A DNA stretch of 64,000 bases from Heterobilharzia americana. Taxonomy: Eukaryota; Platyhelminthes; Trematoda; Strigeidida; Schistosomatidae. Every line of letters starts with the position of its first letter. Position 1 is the stretch's first letter. Made by a program: the position numbers and the translations under genes. Below, piece by piece: positions 48,701-59,345 of the stretch. The stretch covers positions 48,331,491-48,395,490 of the forward strand of contig OX104130.1 in the NCBI GenBank assembly GCA_944470555.2, given 5' to 3'. Below the pieces are notes generated by a model that saw only the letters and a list, made by a program, of their open reading frames with translations, had not been told where the DNA came from and did no database searches.

Positions 48701-49211
48701 TACTCAGCACAAAGAAAAACATCCGTATTTTCAACACTAACGTCAATTCAGTGCTTCTATGTAGTTCGGAAAATCGGCACGTTATGAAAAGCCTTTCCAA
48801 CAAACTTCTGACATTCATCAACAGCTGTCGCTTACGCTCACTCACTACTGAAGATGAGATCAGATGGCCAGACTAGTAAGAATAAGCAAGAAGAAACTCT
48901 GGCTGGCTGACTGACTGGCAACGAACCAACCATGAATTTCATCACCCAATAAATATGCAGAATAAAGTGGAGATGGATTGGATTGAGCAGACACTGAGAA
49001 GGCCGACGAAAGGAAGCCAAAGGGGAGACAACGAATTGGGCGTCCAATGTGTGGGTGACATGGAGGAGATCGTGTGAAGAAGAAATGAAAGCTTGTGGAC
49101 AGTGGTGAAGCCAGGTTGAAAAGAGTGGAGAGAAGCGAGTGAAATGGAGACGTGCTACTGAAGCCCTATGTTTCACTAGGAAGCCAAGGGACGACTAATT
49201 ACTAATATAAT
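45710..49211 (+). mobile_element. LINE family A copy A6, near full length, heavily decayed
   Basis: Runs from the 5' UTR (TAACTAGCTCACTAG) to the 3' tail (GACTAATTACTAATATAATA). Endonuclease traces start at 45960 (VSIGIWNVRTRFE). The RT catalytic box reads LDFADDLCLM (about 48367-48395), that is, without the extra codon seen in A2 and A7. It keeps the 3' part that A2 has lost. Many point changes and several short tandem expansions separate it from A2/A7, so it is an older copy. Flanked by a probable 13-bp duplication. Confidence 0.85.
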
Positions 49212-49224
49212 AGTAGCCTGCCTT
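49212..49224 (+). repeat. Probable target-site duplication, right side of LINE A6
   Basis: AGTAGCCTGCCTT, one mismatch from 45697-45709. Confidence 0.6.
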
Positions 49225-51000
49225 TTGAATAAGTCTTTTCACCACACAATATGCAAATAATAAGAAAAAGAAGGGTGCATGGTAAATTATCCGTGAAATA
49301 AATCAGACTGCATCGTCATGCTGACTAAACTAATTCCCTTAGACGAAAAGCTGTCTGTTGAAAGGTAGGTGAATTGAAATCTTATTGTTAACAGGTCGTA
49401 GCAACTTAATGACATCTCCACGAGCTTGGAATTACTTATGCTCAACTTTTGTTTGTCAGATGTCAGTACGACTTATTTTTTAATAACCGAGTAGAATATT
49501 TTAAAGTTATTAATTATTACTTCCAAATAATGCCAAATATTTCCATTTTTTTACATTCATATTTCATGGAAACCTATTTAGAATATGGGTGGTTTTGCTA
49601 ACAAGTTCACTGGATGGATATCTCAGTGCACAGTAGATAATGTTGATTAGCAAACAGCTTGATCTTGTTAGTTGGGGAAGAAATAACCCTGTGGTGTTGT
49701 TTCTCAGTGGGCTTTAAAACAAAATGGCTTCAAATAATTGATGGGAGTAAACTAGTTCCTTGAGATCCGGAGTATGTACTGGTAGTAGGAATCAATAAGT
49801 GCGAGAAATAAGCAAATTTTTTCTGGCTGCAGAAAATCCTATGTACATATAGCGTAGGATTATTTATCCCTACAACAACAAAAACGAAGCCAGTTATACT
49901 TTATAACGGGTCTAGATCAGGAACAGGAATAAACAGTGTGCATATCGTCTAAACTAAAAATGAGTGTTTAAGATTTGTGTTGAATTAACACTTAGATTAC
50001 TGATCAGTATATCAGGGATCTATTGTAATCGTGGTGAGTATTCTCCTCAAACCCTTCAGTCATAATAGAGTATTTACCAGAACCGATTAAATTTTATTAC
50101 TCGATTTAAGTGGTAAATGAATGTTAACACAATGATTAGATTTTAATTTCGGCTATACTTCGAGCAAAAGTATAAACTTATCATTATACATAAATAATCA
50201 GTTCAACTTTATATTTAATAATTGATTCACTGAGCAACGTACCTACTCTTCATTGATGTTATCAATGAAGTTGTAGTTATGTCAGTTTCTGATGTGCAGT
50301 TATTCCAGTCTGGTTCCAGTTGACTTAGACAAAAAATGCCAGTCGTTTACTTGCATCATTTATTCTCACTGCACTGTACATTTTACAGTTTTTTATACGC
50401 TTCCCAACCAGTTATGATTTACGTCCCATAACAAACTTATTCAAATCACTACTTTTGTAGTTTCTTTTTCGTTGATCACCGTATCTAGCTTTATTCTGGC
50501 AGTCAGAGTAGAAACTGCAGATTTGATAATTCCAGTAAGTCCTTTCATAATGCTTTTCTAGGCTAATCGAGAACTTTCATGTGTGTGCTTTGTATGGACG
50601 AAGCTATCAAGATATTTCTAGTCACACGGTTGCTGGGAATGTTACCATACTCTGGAGATGTGTTAAGATCTTTGGGTTTATTCTAAATCAGTTACCTACA
50701 TATTGTTTACTAGTAGTAAACAACCCTAGTTAATTTTGTAATATATACCTTGCTTATTTTCTGGTCGTCTGGTAAATTATATAGTTTCTCAAAGTGTAGA
50801 CGGTTACAGGATAGTGAATTCTATACACTGCAAAAACAAAAGAAAAGAAATTGCATTGTAAACAAAAGTACTTTTTCAAATAGTGTACAGACAAAGCATG
50901 ACTGGCGTTTTATATTTAGTAGGTGATGAAAAATGCCCATGTCACATGTTATTTTAAAACTAAGAAATTTATGCTAGTTTTAGATAATTTACAAGTATGC
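49225..51000. other. Intronic sequence
   Basis: No supported feature. Confidence 0.4.
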
Positions 51001-51135
51001 TAGATGGTTGGAAATAATCAGCAGGAAGCCCCGGTTTGATGATCTTATTACAGGAGAATGATTAACAGAATTCAGTAAGCACTCAGAACTAGACAACATG
51101 TAATTGGTTACTGTTCTGTGACTAATCAAACATAG
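51001..51135. repeat. Truncated S1-family repeat
   Basis: AATCAGCAGGAAGCCCCGG joined to the closing block ACTAGACAACATGTAATTGG. The tRNA-like part is missing. Confidence 0.55.
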
Positions 51136-52518
51136 AATTATTTCTAACTACACTCAACCAGTCAGTCTTAAGTTGCCATTGTTGATTAAAATGTTTTACG
51201 ACAGTATGAAGACTATACGTTTCATACTGTAATGGGAATTTTTTATTTCATCCCACCATTCTATCTTCTCATCATTGCATAAAGTTTGAACCTTTTGGAG
51301 ATCACTACTGACAATGTAATTGAAGGAAAGGGATTTCGCTCAACATTAGTTTTATTTTCCGAGATATTAGCAATTCAAGGATGGGCAGACGAATATATTT
51401 CCAAATCTTTTGGAGCGTATTATTATCAAATGGCACACGTAGCCACAGATTATTGACATATTTGCATCTAACTTGTCAAACAAAGTTAGCTATAGGCAAA
51501 TATACGGTCAAATAGTTATTATCTTTAGCGGAAAATATCACAGGTGTAGCTGAAGAACTTCATTCTACAGCTTTTATTGTTTAGACTAAGGCATTACTTT
51601 CAGTAGCCTATAAGATTGCTTTGATAACTTGATGCCAGTCAGGTCATATTTTGTGATATAACCATACTGTTTGTAACTGCAATTCCGCTGAAGTCCGTTT
51701 AGCACAGAGTGCAAAATGTACCAACTGTCTTCTAAAACTACCTCTGTTACAACAACTACTACCATTTATTTCGCTATTTTGTTATCTCTTCCACAGACAA
51801 TGATGGATGTGATAGACTTGGTACGAAGATGCATTTCAATAGTGCAATGTAAGACATTACGAACAGAGTGTGGTGATATCACTTTATTTGATAGGTTCCC
51901 TTCAGCTTCATACATATTTCTGTTAAACTGCTGCATATCAGAAGATCGATGGATTACTTAAGCAATCATGGAACATATTATCATGACAAGCTTATGGAAA
52001 AACATCCTAGGTTTATTCATGGATGTAGTCGCACTTTACTAAAGGTTTTTTGGTGATATCTATGCAGTCGATAGTAGCTTGCACCAAGAAAAAAGCCTCC
52101 TGGAAATTCTCTTCAGTGGTGACAAAAAATCTAGTTTACGATAGAATTTGAAAATATCAACTATTTAAACTCAGTGTTATCCAAGGGATTAAGAGCAAAT
52201 TGTTTTAGTTTTCACGATGTATTTGCAGTAAAACAAAGTGGAGTAGGAAATATTTTGACTTTGGCAGTTTTCATCCAGTAAGCTGTAAGAAGCGATTAAT
52301 CAAAACATTATAAAAGGGTAAAGAAACTTTTCCGGAGACGATGCTACATGGCAGTGCAAATCAGGTGAATTTTATCCCAAAAGACCATAAATGTAAAAGC
52401 GAAGGAAGAAGAGTACGGTGCCGAACTTCAAAAGGAAAAGGTGAATAGGAGGATTAGAAATATAACTCATTAGGTACACTTATCCGCCAAGTTTCTGTCA
52501 GTGTAACACACGTGTGAT
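51136..52518. other. Intronic sequence
   Basis: An 81-codon ORF at 51716-51961 has an acceptor-like CTCTTCCACAG and a donor-like AAT|GTAAGA inside, but no homology or phase partner was found. Confidence 0.35.
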
Positions 52519-55500
52519 CCAGTATTATCATTATTATTGTTATTATTATTTGTCCCTTGAATTCCTAATGGAACATAGGGCTTCAGTAGCACGTCTCCAC
52601 TCCATTCTGTCCTCTAAAATTTTTTCAACCTGGCTCCACGACAACCCACAAGCTCTCATTTCCTCCTCGCACCATCTCCTCCATGTCACCCTCGCCTCGT
52701 ACACCCAACTCGTCACTTCCCATCGGGGTTCCACTCGAGCAACTGACCTGATGCGTGATGTCCCCAGTAGGCTTTCTCACTGTATACCCGACCCAATCCA
52801 TCTCCACTGCCTTCAACTGCATATTTGTTGAGCGATAGGTTGTTGGTTGTTTCCTTTCCAGTCGAGAGTTCCTTGTTGCTTATTCTTACTATTCTGGCAA
52901 TCCATCTGATCTTCAGTAACAAGCCAGCGTGGGTGAAAGTTGTTGATGAATGTCTGTGGTTTTTTGGGAATGCCTTTCGTAAGGCGCCATGTCTCTGACG
53001 CACCACACTGAAGCACTGACTTGACTGAATTGGTGTTGAAAATCCGGATGTTGTTCACGCTTTGTGGTGAGTGCAGAAGATCTCCACACTGGTTTCAGGC
53101 TAATGAAGGCCTGTCTTGCTGTATTTCCGATCCTGACTTTGACATCCTCGTCTGTGCCTGTGCCGCCACGTGTAGTTGAAACAGTGCTTCCTAGATAGGT
53201 GTAGGTGAAGGAGGCTACTTCCTTTAAGTTTCTCCCCTTCATGGTGATTGGAGTTTGTTGTTGTTGTTGGTGGTGGTGGTGATGGTGGTGTTGTTGGTTG
53301 GGTATCTTCATCACCTCTGTCTTCTCTATATTCACTTGAAGTCCCATCTTCGCTGCCTTGACTCTTCTGTCAACTTGTTAGTTTTCACCTGTACATCTTC
53401 CAGTTTGTGCGAAAAGACATTAGACACAAGTCATCATTGGCGAAATCCAAGTCTTCTGGGTCATTTTCCGCAGTCCAGCGAATCCCCCTCCTCTCACAGC
53501 TCCTCACTGTTTGTTGCATGATCCAGTTGTGAATTACTTGGCCGGCATGTGGCGTCTTCATATAGCTAGTTGTTGAATGAGGCTGATAAAGGTTTGTGGT
53601 ATTCCGTAGTGTTGGAGCAACTGCCAACTTACTTGTTGGTCGACGCTGTCAAAGGCCTTCTCGAAGTCGATGAAGTTGAGGTAAGGTGAAGAGTTGAGTG
53701 CCATTCTGTGCTCTGTTCTATGATGATGCGAAGCGTTGCAATTTGGTCTGCACATGAATTGTACTTCCTGAATCCAGCTAGTCTGTTCCAGTTGTCGTTT
53801 TGAATCCAGTGCATCATTTAGTCTCTCCACGATGATGAGGCTTAATATTTTGCTGGATTTGGGTGGACAGGAGCGTGATTCTGCGCCAGTTCTTGCAAGG
53901 AATTAGGTCGCCCTTCTTCGCGAGTTTGACAAGGTAATTCTTCTTACAATCAATGAGCAGGCACCTTTCGTTCATTACAGACCTTCCACAGTAGTGGTGT
54001 GAACATATCTGCTGTTGTCTGTCTCTGCATCTGTTCTCTGTGCTTCTGGCAGTATTCCATCTGGTCCCCCTGCTTTCCCACATTTCAGTAGCTTTACGGC
54101 GCTCAGGACTTCGACTTTCGTTGGAGGATTCATGTTCACTTGCAGTTCTGTGGCTAGGGTGCTGGTGGTATTTCTGGACGAAGTGCAGGTGGTGGTGGTG
54201 GTGCTGGTGGTTGATTCAAGAGCTTCTTGAAGTGGTCGGCTCATCATTTCCTTTGTTTCTCCTCTTTGGTAATTAAACTTCCTTCATCATCTTTTGTCGC
54301 TTTCATCTCAGTTGAACTCTTCCCTACCAGTTAGTAACCTGGTTATTTGATACAATGTTGTCAGGTCTCTATCTCTTCTACCTGCAGCCTGTTCTGCTTC
54401 ACTTGCAAGTGTGTCGTAGAAGTGTCTTTTATCTCTGTGCGCACTATTCTTCACTTCTTTGTCCAGTGAAGTGTTTTATACATTGTACTCAGTTCCTCTT
54501 CTCGTTGTGCAGCCTTGCACTGGTTTAGCTTCTGCTTCACCATCCAGGTTTCTTTCCACATCTCTTTCAAAGACTTCCAGTGTTCATTCACACAGGTTTC
54601 TTCAGGGATGTTGGTTGATATCTCCCATTTTGTCTTGATGGCTGACTGATGTGAAGATGTCCTTTGTAGTTTCGTCCTTCAGTGCAGTTTCTGTTCTGGG
54701 TGTTGTACTTGAACTGTGGTCTACCACCAGCTTCTTTGAAGGCTGTTAACTTGATTTTGAAGGTAGGTTCCTTGCACTAGATAGTGAGTGGTGTAAGCCT
54801 ACATCTGCTCCTCTTCTTGACCTTGTGTCAAGTGGGCTGCATCTCCACTTTCTTGAGATTGAGATAAAGTCGATTTGATTTTCAGTGTTTCCTGGTGTCT
54901 GGTGAAATCAAATCCATGTCGCTGGCTTTGTGGATATCCTTGTGCTTGAACACACTGCCTGACTCCAATCACTAAACCGTTGAATGTGCAGAAGCCTCCA
55001 AACAGTTCTCCGTTCTCATTCCACACTTCACCGAGTGCTTCTCGGCCCATAGTTAGTTCTCTTCCTGTGTTTTCCGCTCCATGCAGTTTGGCATTCATGT
55101 CACCCCAGCCATTAGAATTTTGATGTCGCCAACTGAGTTGTGGTCTTGCCCAGTGTTGATTGCAGTTGTCTGTAGAATTCCTCCTTCTTCTCTTCGTCTG
55201 CATTACTTGTAGGTGCATAGCGTAGTGTATGTAGCATTGTATGATTGTGACCTTCCTTGCCTTTGAGTTGAATCTATCTTACTGTCATGATCCTGCATGA
55301 GGAGATTGGTTCCCACTGCATGAGAGCCTTTGATGCTGTTGGGGACATGATGATAGCCACTCGAGAACTCAGTGTGCTCGTGGTTGTCGTCTGTGTGACA
55401 ATGTCGGAGTAGATTATTGATTCTGCAGTTGACAGTTTGGAGAGTCCACTTCCATTCCATCTGTTTTCGCCAATTCCTAGCACTTCAATGTGATACCTCT

Positions 55501-55850
55501 TGATCTCGTTTGCAATGTGGGCTGCCTTGCTGGGTTCAAACGTGGTGCAGACATTCCGTGTTCCCACGTTTACTTTCGCTTTCATCGAGAGAAGAGAAGA
55601 CACAGGGGCCTGTGAATTGGCTTCCCGAAGGAAGGCTTTCACCAGCCGGGGTCATTTCGCCTCTCCGATTCCAGCGAGGAGTAATTTTGTTATTATTTTT
55701 TATATTTCGTTTGTGCTTTGAAGTTTGTTTAGCGGTTGGATTTATTTTACGGTGTAGGATTGCTAGCCGTATGCCCAACTTTCCCTCTTTGTTTTGGCTT
55801 AGGACCAGCTAGTAACTAGTGAAGTAGTTAACCAGGCGAGGATCTTGTGA
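52519..55850 (-). mobile_element. LINE family A copy A7, near full length
   Basis: On the minus strand: 5' UTR (55850-55660), endonuclease (55642-54800: VNVGTRNVCTTFE, LGIGENRW, WGDMNAKLHG), RT (54250-53390: GKAGGPDGILPEAQ, FIDFEKAFDSVDQQ, LDFANDDLCLM), C-terminal region (53350-52550: ITMKGRNLKEVASFTY, RWCEEEMRACGLSWSQVEK) and a TAA-type tail (52525-52552). Frames are broken at the same or similar points as A2. A short shared flank (TGTGAT at about 52513 and 55855) may be its target-site duplication. It is the most complete copy of family A here. Confidence 0.9.
52546..55642 (-). pseudogene. Broken EN-RT frame of LINE A7
   Basis: Endonuclease pieces lie at 55642-55274 and 55218-54799. RT pieces lie at 54247-53975, 53830-53558, 53627-53385 and 53347-52913. 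The C-terminal domain lies at 53006-52546. The catalytic RT box is FANDD (53430-53444), with an added Asn codon. The GG insertion before GDMNA is present as in A2. Not able to encode a complete protein. Confidence 0.8.
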
Positions 55851-57202
55851 TTTGTTAGGCAGTCAAAAATAAATAGCTTTCCGATTCTCGTTAACTCAAG
55901 CTGTATCTATTTGTTCACGTGTAACTGCAAATCAACAAAACGGCGTGTGTTTACTTTGATTTCAAATTGCAGACTGAGATGTCTACTTTTCATAAGTTCT
56001 TAGTCATGAAGTAGCTTAAAAGCTTGGCCCATATTCACTGCATGAGTTATACATGGCTAAAGCCTTCTGAATGCTAAACAGGCAAAATTACTCATCTTCA
56101 TGTAAGGTCGCAAAAGCAAGTTACATCAGAGGAGTTTGAACCATTTAGAGATGCTCAGTTAGATCCCAGTTTACGGAAACTCGCTTTTTCTGTTGGTTTA
56201 TTACCTTTATTTTCTCCACTGGTCTTGATACTATTATTATTTATTCAGGCACTAATATTTTAAAGTATTTCCTTCTTATTCGCAAAGAATATGCACGACT
56301 ATTTTGACTTATTTTAAACAATTTTCAATCTGCCACGATTCAGATTTTCCCTCCAACTTCCATCATCACCCAATATTATTAATGCGAGCCTGCTAAACTC
56401 AGCTGTCTCAGATAGTTACACTAATTCTTCAAGCTTGTTTGCGAAATTGGAGTCGCTTTAATCTTGGCTTTTTGTCACAGATCGCTCATTTCTTTCATAT
56501 TTCTGTACGTCTACGCATGGATTTCCTGACAGTGATTTGTGCACACAACAGTTTTTCTATCAGTTTGCATGCGAATTAGGAAAACCTAAGAAATAGAATG
56601 ACATCATTTTATTCTGCGAATGTTGCTTTGATCGCTTTGTTAAAAACTTGTCAGGGAAAAGATGCATAAAGTTTACTTTTCATAAGGTAATGCGTTTGCC
56701 TTTTCATTTATCTTTTTTATCGATATTTTGTCATCTAAACGACTTCACTGACATATAGGCTTGAATCAACAATGCTGTATATGATGTGGTATTTATTAAC
56801 TGTGTGTGTGATCATAAATTGGTTCGGCGTTTGTCAGCATAGGGGGCAGAATGCTTTAGAAGTTATTCTAGTCATTCTGATGAACTGGTTCCCGGGGATT
56901 GTAAAAAACAACTGAACAAAGAATGATAATAAGATGTTTTTCAAGAGATGATGGAGTGAACAGTTATCGGAAATGGATGAAACACATTTGTTGTCAGATA
57001 TTCTCACTAATCGGGGTATGAACTTAGATAATACAAGAACAACGGATAAAGCAGAATAATATCAACCAAGGCATATTTCGTAGATCCTCCTCACCTTTTT
57101 TTGAATCTAAACAACGACCTGCTAGGCTAAAGTTTCACGAAGAATGCATAAAGACTTGCTGCTTTAGAAAACTGTACATTTTCTGTATTCCATGCATTTC
57201 AG
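55851..57202. other. Intronic sequence with an S2 SINE tail
   Basis: An S2 tail remnant at about 56320-56425 (CAGATTTTCCCTCC...CATCATCACCCAATATT) resembles 35997-36075. Short donor-like segments near 56085 and 56688 are not convincing exons. Confidence 0.35.
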
Positions 57203-57233
57203 TATCTTTCTGGTTAAAAGGAGCTGGAGATCG
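57203..57233 (+). CDS. Candidate 31-nt exon of a small nested gene
   Basis: The segment lies between acceptor CCATGCATTTCAG and donor TCG|GTAAGA. In one frame it reads IFLVKRSWRS and ends in phase 0, which joins the open frame of the candidate terminal exon at 57316 across an 82-bp intron. The other two frames give stops at or after the junction. Upstream exons were not identified. Very short, so weak on its own. Confidence 0.25.
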
Positions 57234-57315
57234 GTAAGATGAGAATGGGTTCATATGATTCATTTGCAGTTGTTGTCCTCTGTGCATTCAACTGTGACAA
57301 AGTCAGTTTTCACAG

Positions 57316-57549
57316 GTATGGAAAGACTTGATTCCTGCTGTGCATTTAGGAATCAAAACAAAATATTCTTCCGTTTCATTCTACAATAATTCCAAAAGAG
57401 AATATGAAAAATCACAGAAAGAAATCCTCGAATCTTCTAACTTCATTTTCAAATTACTAACATGCAAACCCTTTGCTAGTTCTACAAAACTTATCGTTCT
57501 AATAGTCGTTGCTCGTATTTTAGAGCTGGATGGACTGAAATCCCCTTGA
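57316..57549 (+). CDS. Candidate terminal exon with adjacent polyadenylation signal, product unknown
   Basis: After an acceptor CAGTTTTCACAG the frame is open for 77 residues to TGA at 57547-57549. It begins VWKDLIPAVHLGIKTKYSS, passes a lysine/glutamate-rich stretch (KREYEKSQKEILESSNF) and ends ILELDGLKSP. AATAAA follows within two bases of the stop, so the signal sits unusually close. I do not recognise the protein. The opposite strand also has a 60-codon ORF over the same bases with a plausible acceptor and stop, so strand is not certain. It may be a nested gene in the cyclase intron, an alternative cyclase 3' end (cyclase exon 1 also ends in phase 0), or chance. Confidence 0.3.
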   Translation, partial: VWKDLIPAVHLGIKTKYSSVSFYNNSKREYEKSQKEILESSNFIFKLLTCKPFASSTKLIVLIVVARILELDGLKSP

Positions 57550-57550
57550 A

Positions 57551-57556
57551 ATAAAA
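57551..57556 (+). promoter_or_regulatory. AATAAA polyadenylation hexamer after candidate exon
   Basis: AATAAA begins two bases after the TGA of the candidate terminal exon at 57316-57549. In AT-rich DNA such hexamers are common, so it counts only together with that exon. Confidence 0.3.
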
Positions 57557-58597
57557 CACGCAATAATCATATAGCGTTGAACCGAGAGACTTTCTGGCTA
57601 ACATAAATTCCTAATCAAAGCGCTGGAAAGCAGCTGAGTTTTAGTTTTTTGACTTGTTTTAGCGATATAGATCGTTAGGTTAGTGGACTGAGTAGATAAC
57701 CTTTAAATCTGACATTATATTCGTTCATTCTGAAATTTTCTAAACACTTTCTCTCTGAGACTAGCCTGTAAGGCTAAGATTTTTTCATGTCTAGTCGGCA
57801 AGTTATGGGAAGTATCTGAATCGATTACAAATAACAGTCATTAATATTCTGTACAGTCAAATATCTACTCAAATCGATCGACCAATTTATACAATGAAGT
57901 TGTAAGTTGGATACTTAGTGTCATGATTAATCTTTGCTTAGTAGTTTGGAAATGGTAGAAGACTGGTTACCAGTTATCTCTTTCCCTAAATGGTAACTGG
58001 AGAAACTAAATGTTTGCATTTATGACCTGTTTGTAAATAACTTGGATTGTTTGCGATCACACGTTTATCAGAGAGAATTCAGTGTGTAGTGGAGGAATTA
58101 TCGAGTGACATTGATATGGAATGTTGAATCATTTGATAAAGACGCGCTTTTGAATAAAATACCTGTTTAAATCAGTCTGCAATAAAAGGTACTTTGTAAA
58201 ATGTTCCACTAGACGGTTTATTCGGAGTATTCAGAAGAGTATTTGAACAAAAAGTTGTCAGTTAGAAAGAATATAGCTGATGAGAAATGAATAGGCACTG
58301 TTTTTCTACCGGATCATGATACTTTGTATTATTTCAAAACTCATGCCTATCATGGGGTTGTAACTGGAACTAGTCTGGAGATATATCTGTCACCCTTAAG
58401 CAAGTAGATGAGACTTAAACAGCTAAAGTGGTTTTAAGCGGTCAGAGTTTAAGTGTAGTTTAGTGATGTTCATGATTTAAGATCATTAGAAAGGTTTGAT
58501 GAAGTTTCGTGTTAACAGCTTGTTTTCACGAATCTCTCAGATGCAGCCGATTCATGACAAAGCCTTTTTACCTACATTTTTCAGGTATATTCTAAGA
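57557..58597. other. Intronic sequence
   Basis: Nothing recognised. Confidence 0.4.
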
Positions 58598-59010
58598 GTC
58601 AGTATCAACATGAGACCCGGAATTACTGCGTAACTCTAAGTTGCCGGACCTTACATCAACATGCCAAGATACAGTGCGATATTTTGAAAACCAAATTAAC
58701 AGAAATAATGTGACTAAAATCCCTAGGAAGTCATAAATTAAGATAAGAGGGATTTTATGCAAATAACAAAGTGTTACAAGGCATCTAGGTTAAGATAAGT
58801 CGTGGATACATCTGCAACAATGTGGTATATTTTAAGCCATACCATCTATAACTTCTGACAACCGAAATCATTTGTCACATGAAACTTGACTTGAAAACCT
58901 TTATAGACCTAAATGACACAGACCAACAGTCGGCGACTTCATGGATGGATGACATGTTTTGTTCTTGCTACAGCTATGTTTCTAACCTAATCCTTCTTCA
59001 GTTCAAACAG
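58598..59010 (-). mobile_element. LINE family B copy B2, old 3' remnant
   Basis: GGAATTACTGCGTAACTCTA matches the 3' UTR of B1 at about 40923-40950. Further decayed matches follow to the C-terminal coding part: TGGATACATCTGC at 58803 against GTATACATCTGC at 41112, and GACCAACAGTCGGCGACTTCATGG at 58920 (start) against 41230. It is far more diverged than B1. Confidence 0.7.
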
Positions 59011-59280
59011 CAACCGTTTGGTCATTATTTAGTCTATAATTGCACTCAACTTAAAGCAGTTAGGCTTTGAAATAGTGCTTAAAGTAAACTAGGAATATCG
59101 TTTCCTTGTTTCTTTAGAAATTTTAGTATTCAGTAAGTTCTTAGAAGTTTATTCTCATGTTACACAAGCTGTGAAGTTCTCAAATAGTAAAATTTGTGTA
59201 TCTGTCAAATATGGTCAACATCAAGTTTATGCAATTCATCTATAACCTACATTAGGGTTTGACTGCATTCAGTTGTGGTT

Positions 59281-59345
59281 GTAAGTGGAGTTCAGAATGA
59301 GTGCTTCCTCCTATTTATTGCTCATCAGCTGAATTTGCTTTAAGG
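59281..59345 (-). repeat. Degraded Sm-alpha hammerhead SINE remnant
   Basis: The order GTAAGTGGA, TCAG, CTATTTATTG, CTCATCAGCTGAA parallels 31836-31895. On the minus strand CTGATGA and stem I (TTCAG/CTGAA) survive, but stem II and GAAAC are damaged (GGAAGC). Inactive relic. Confidence 0.6.
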
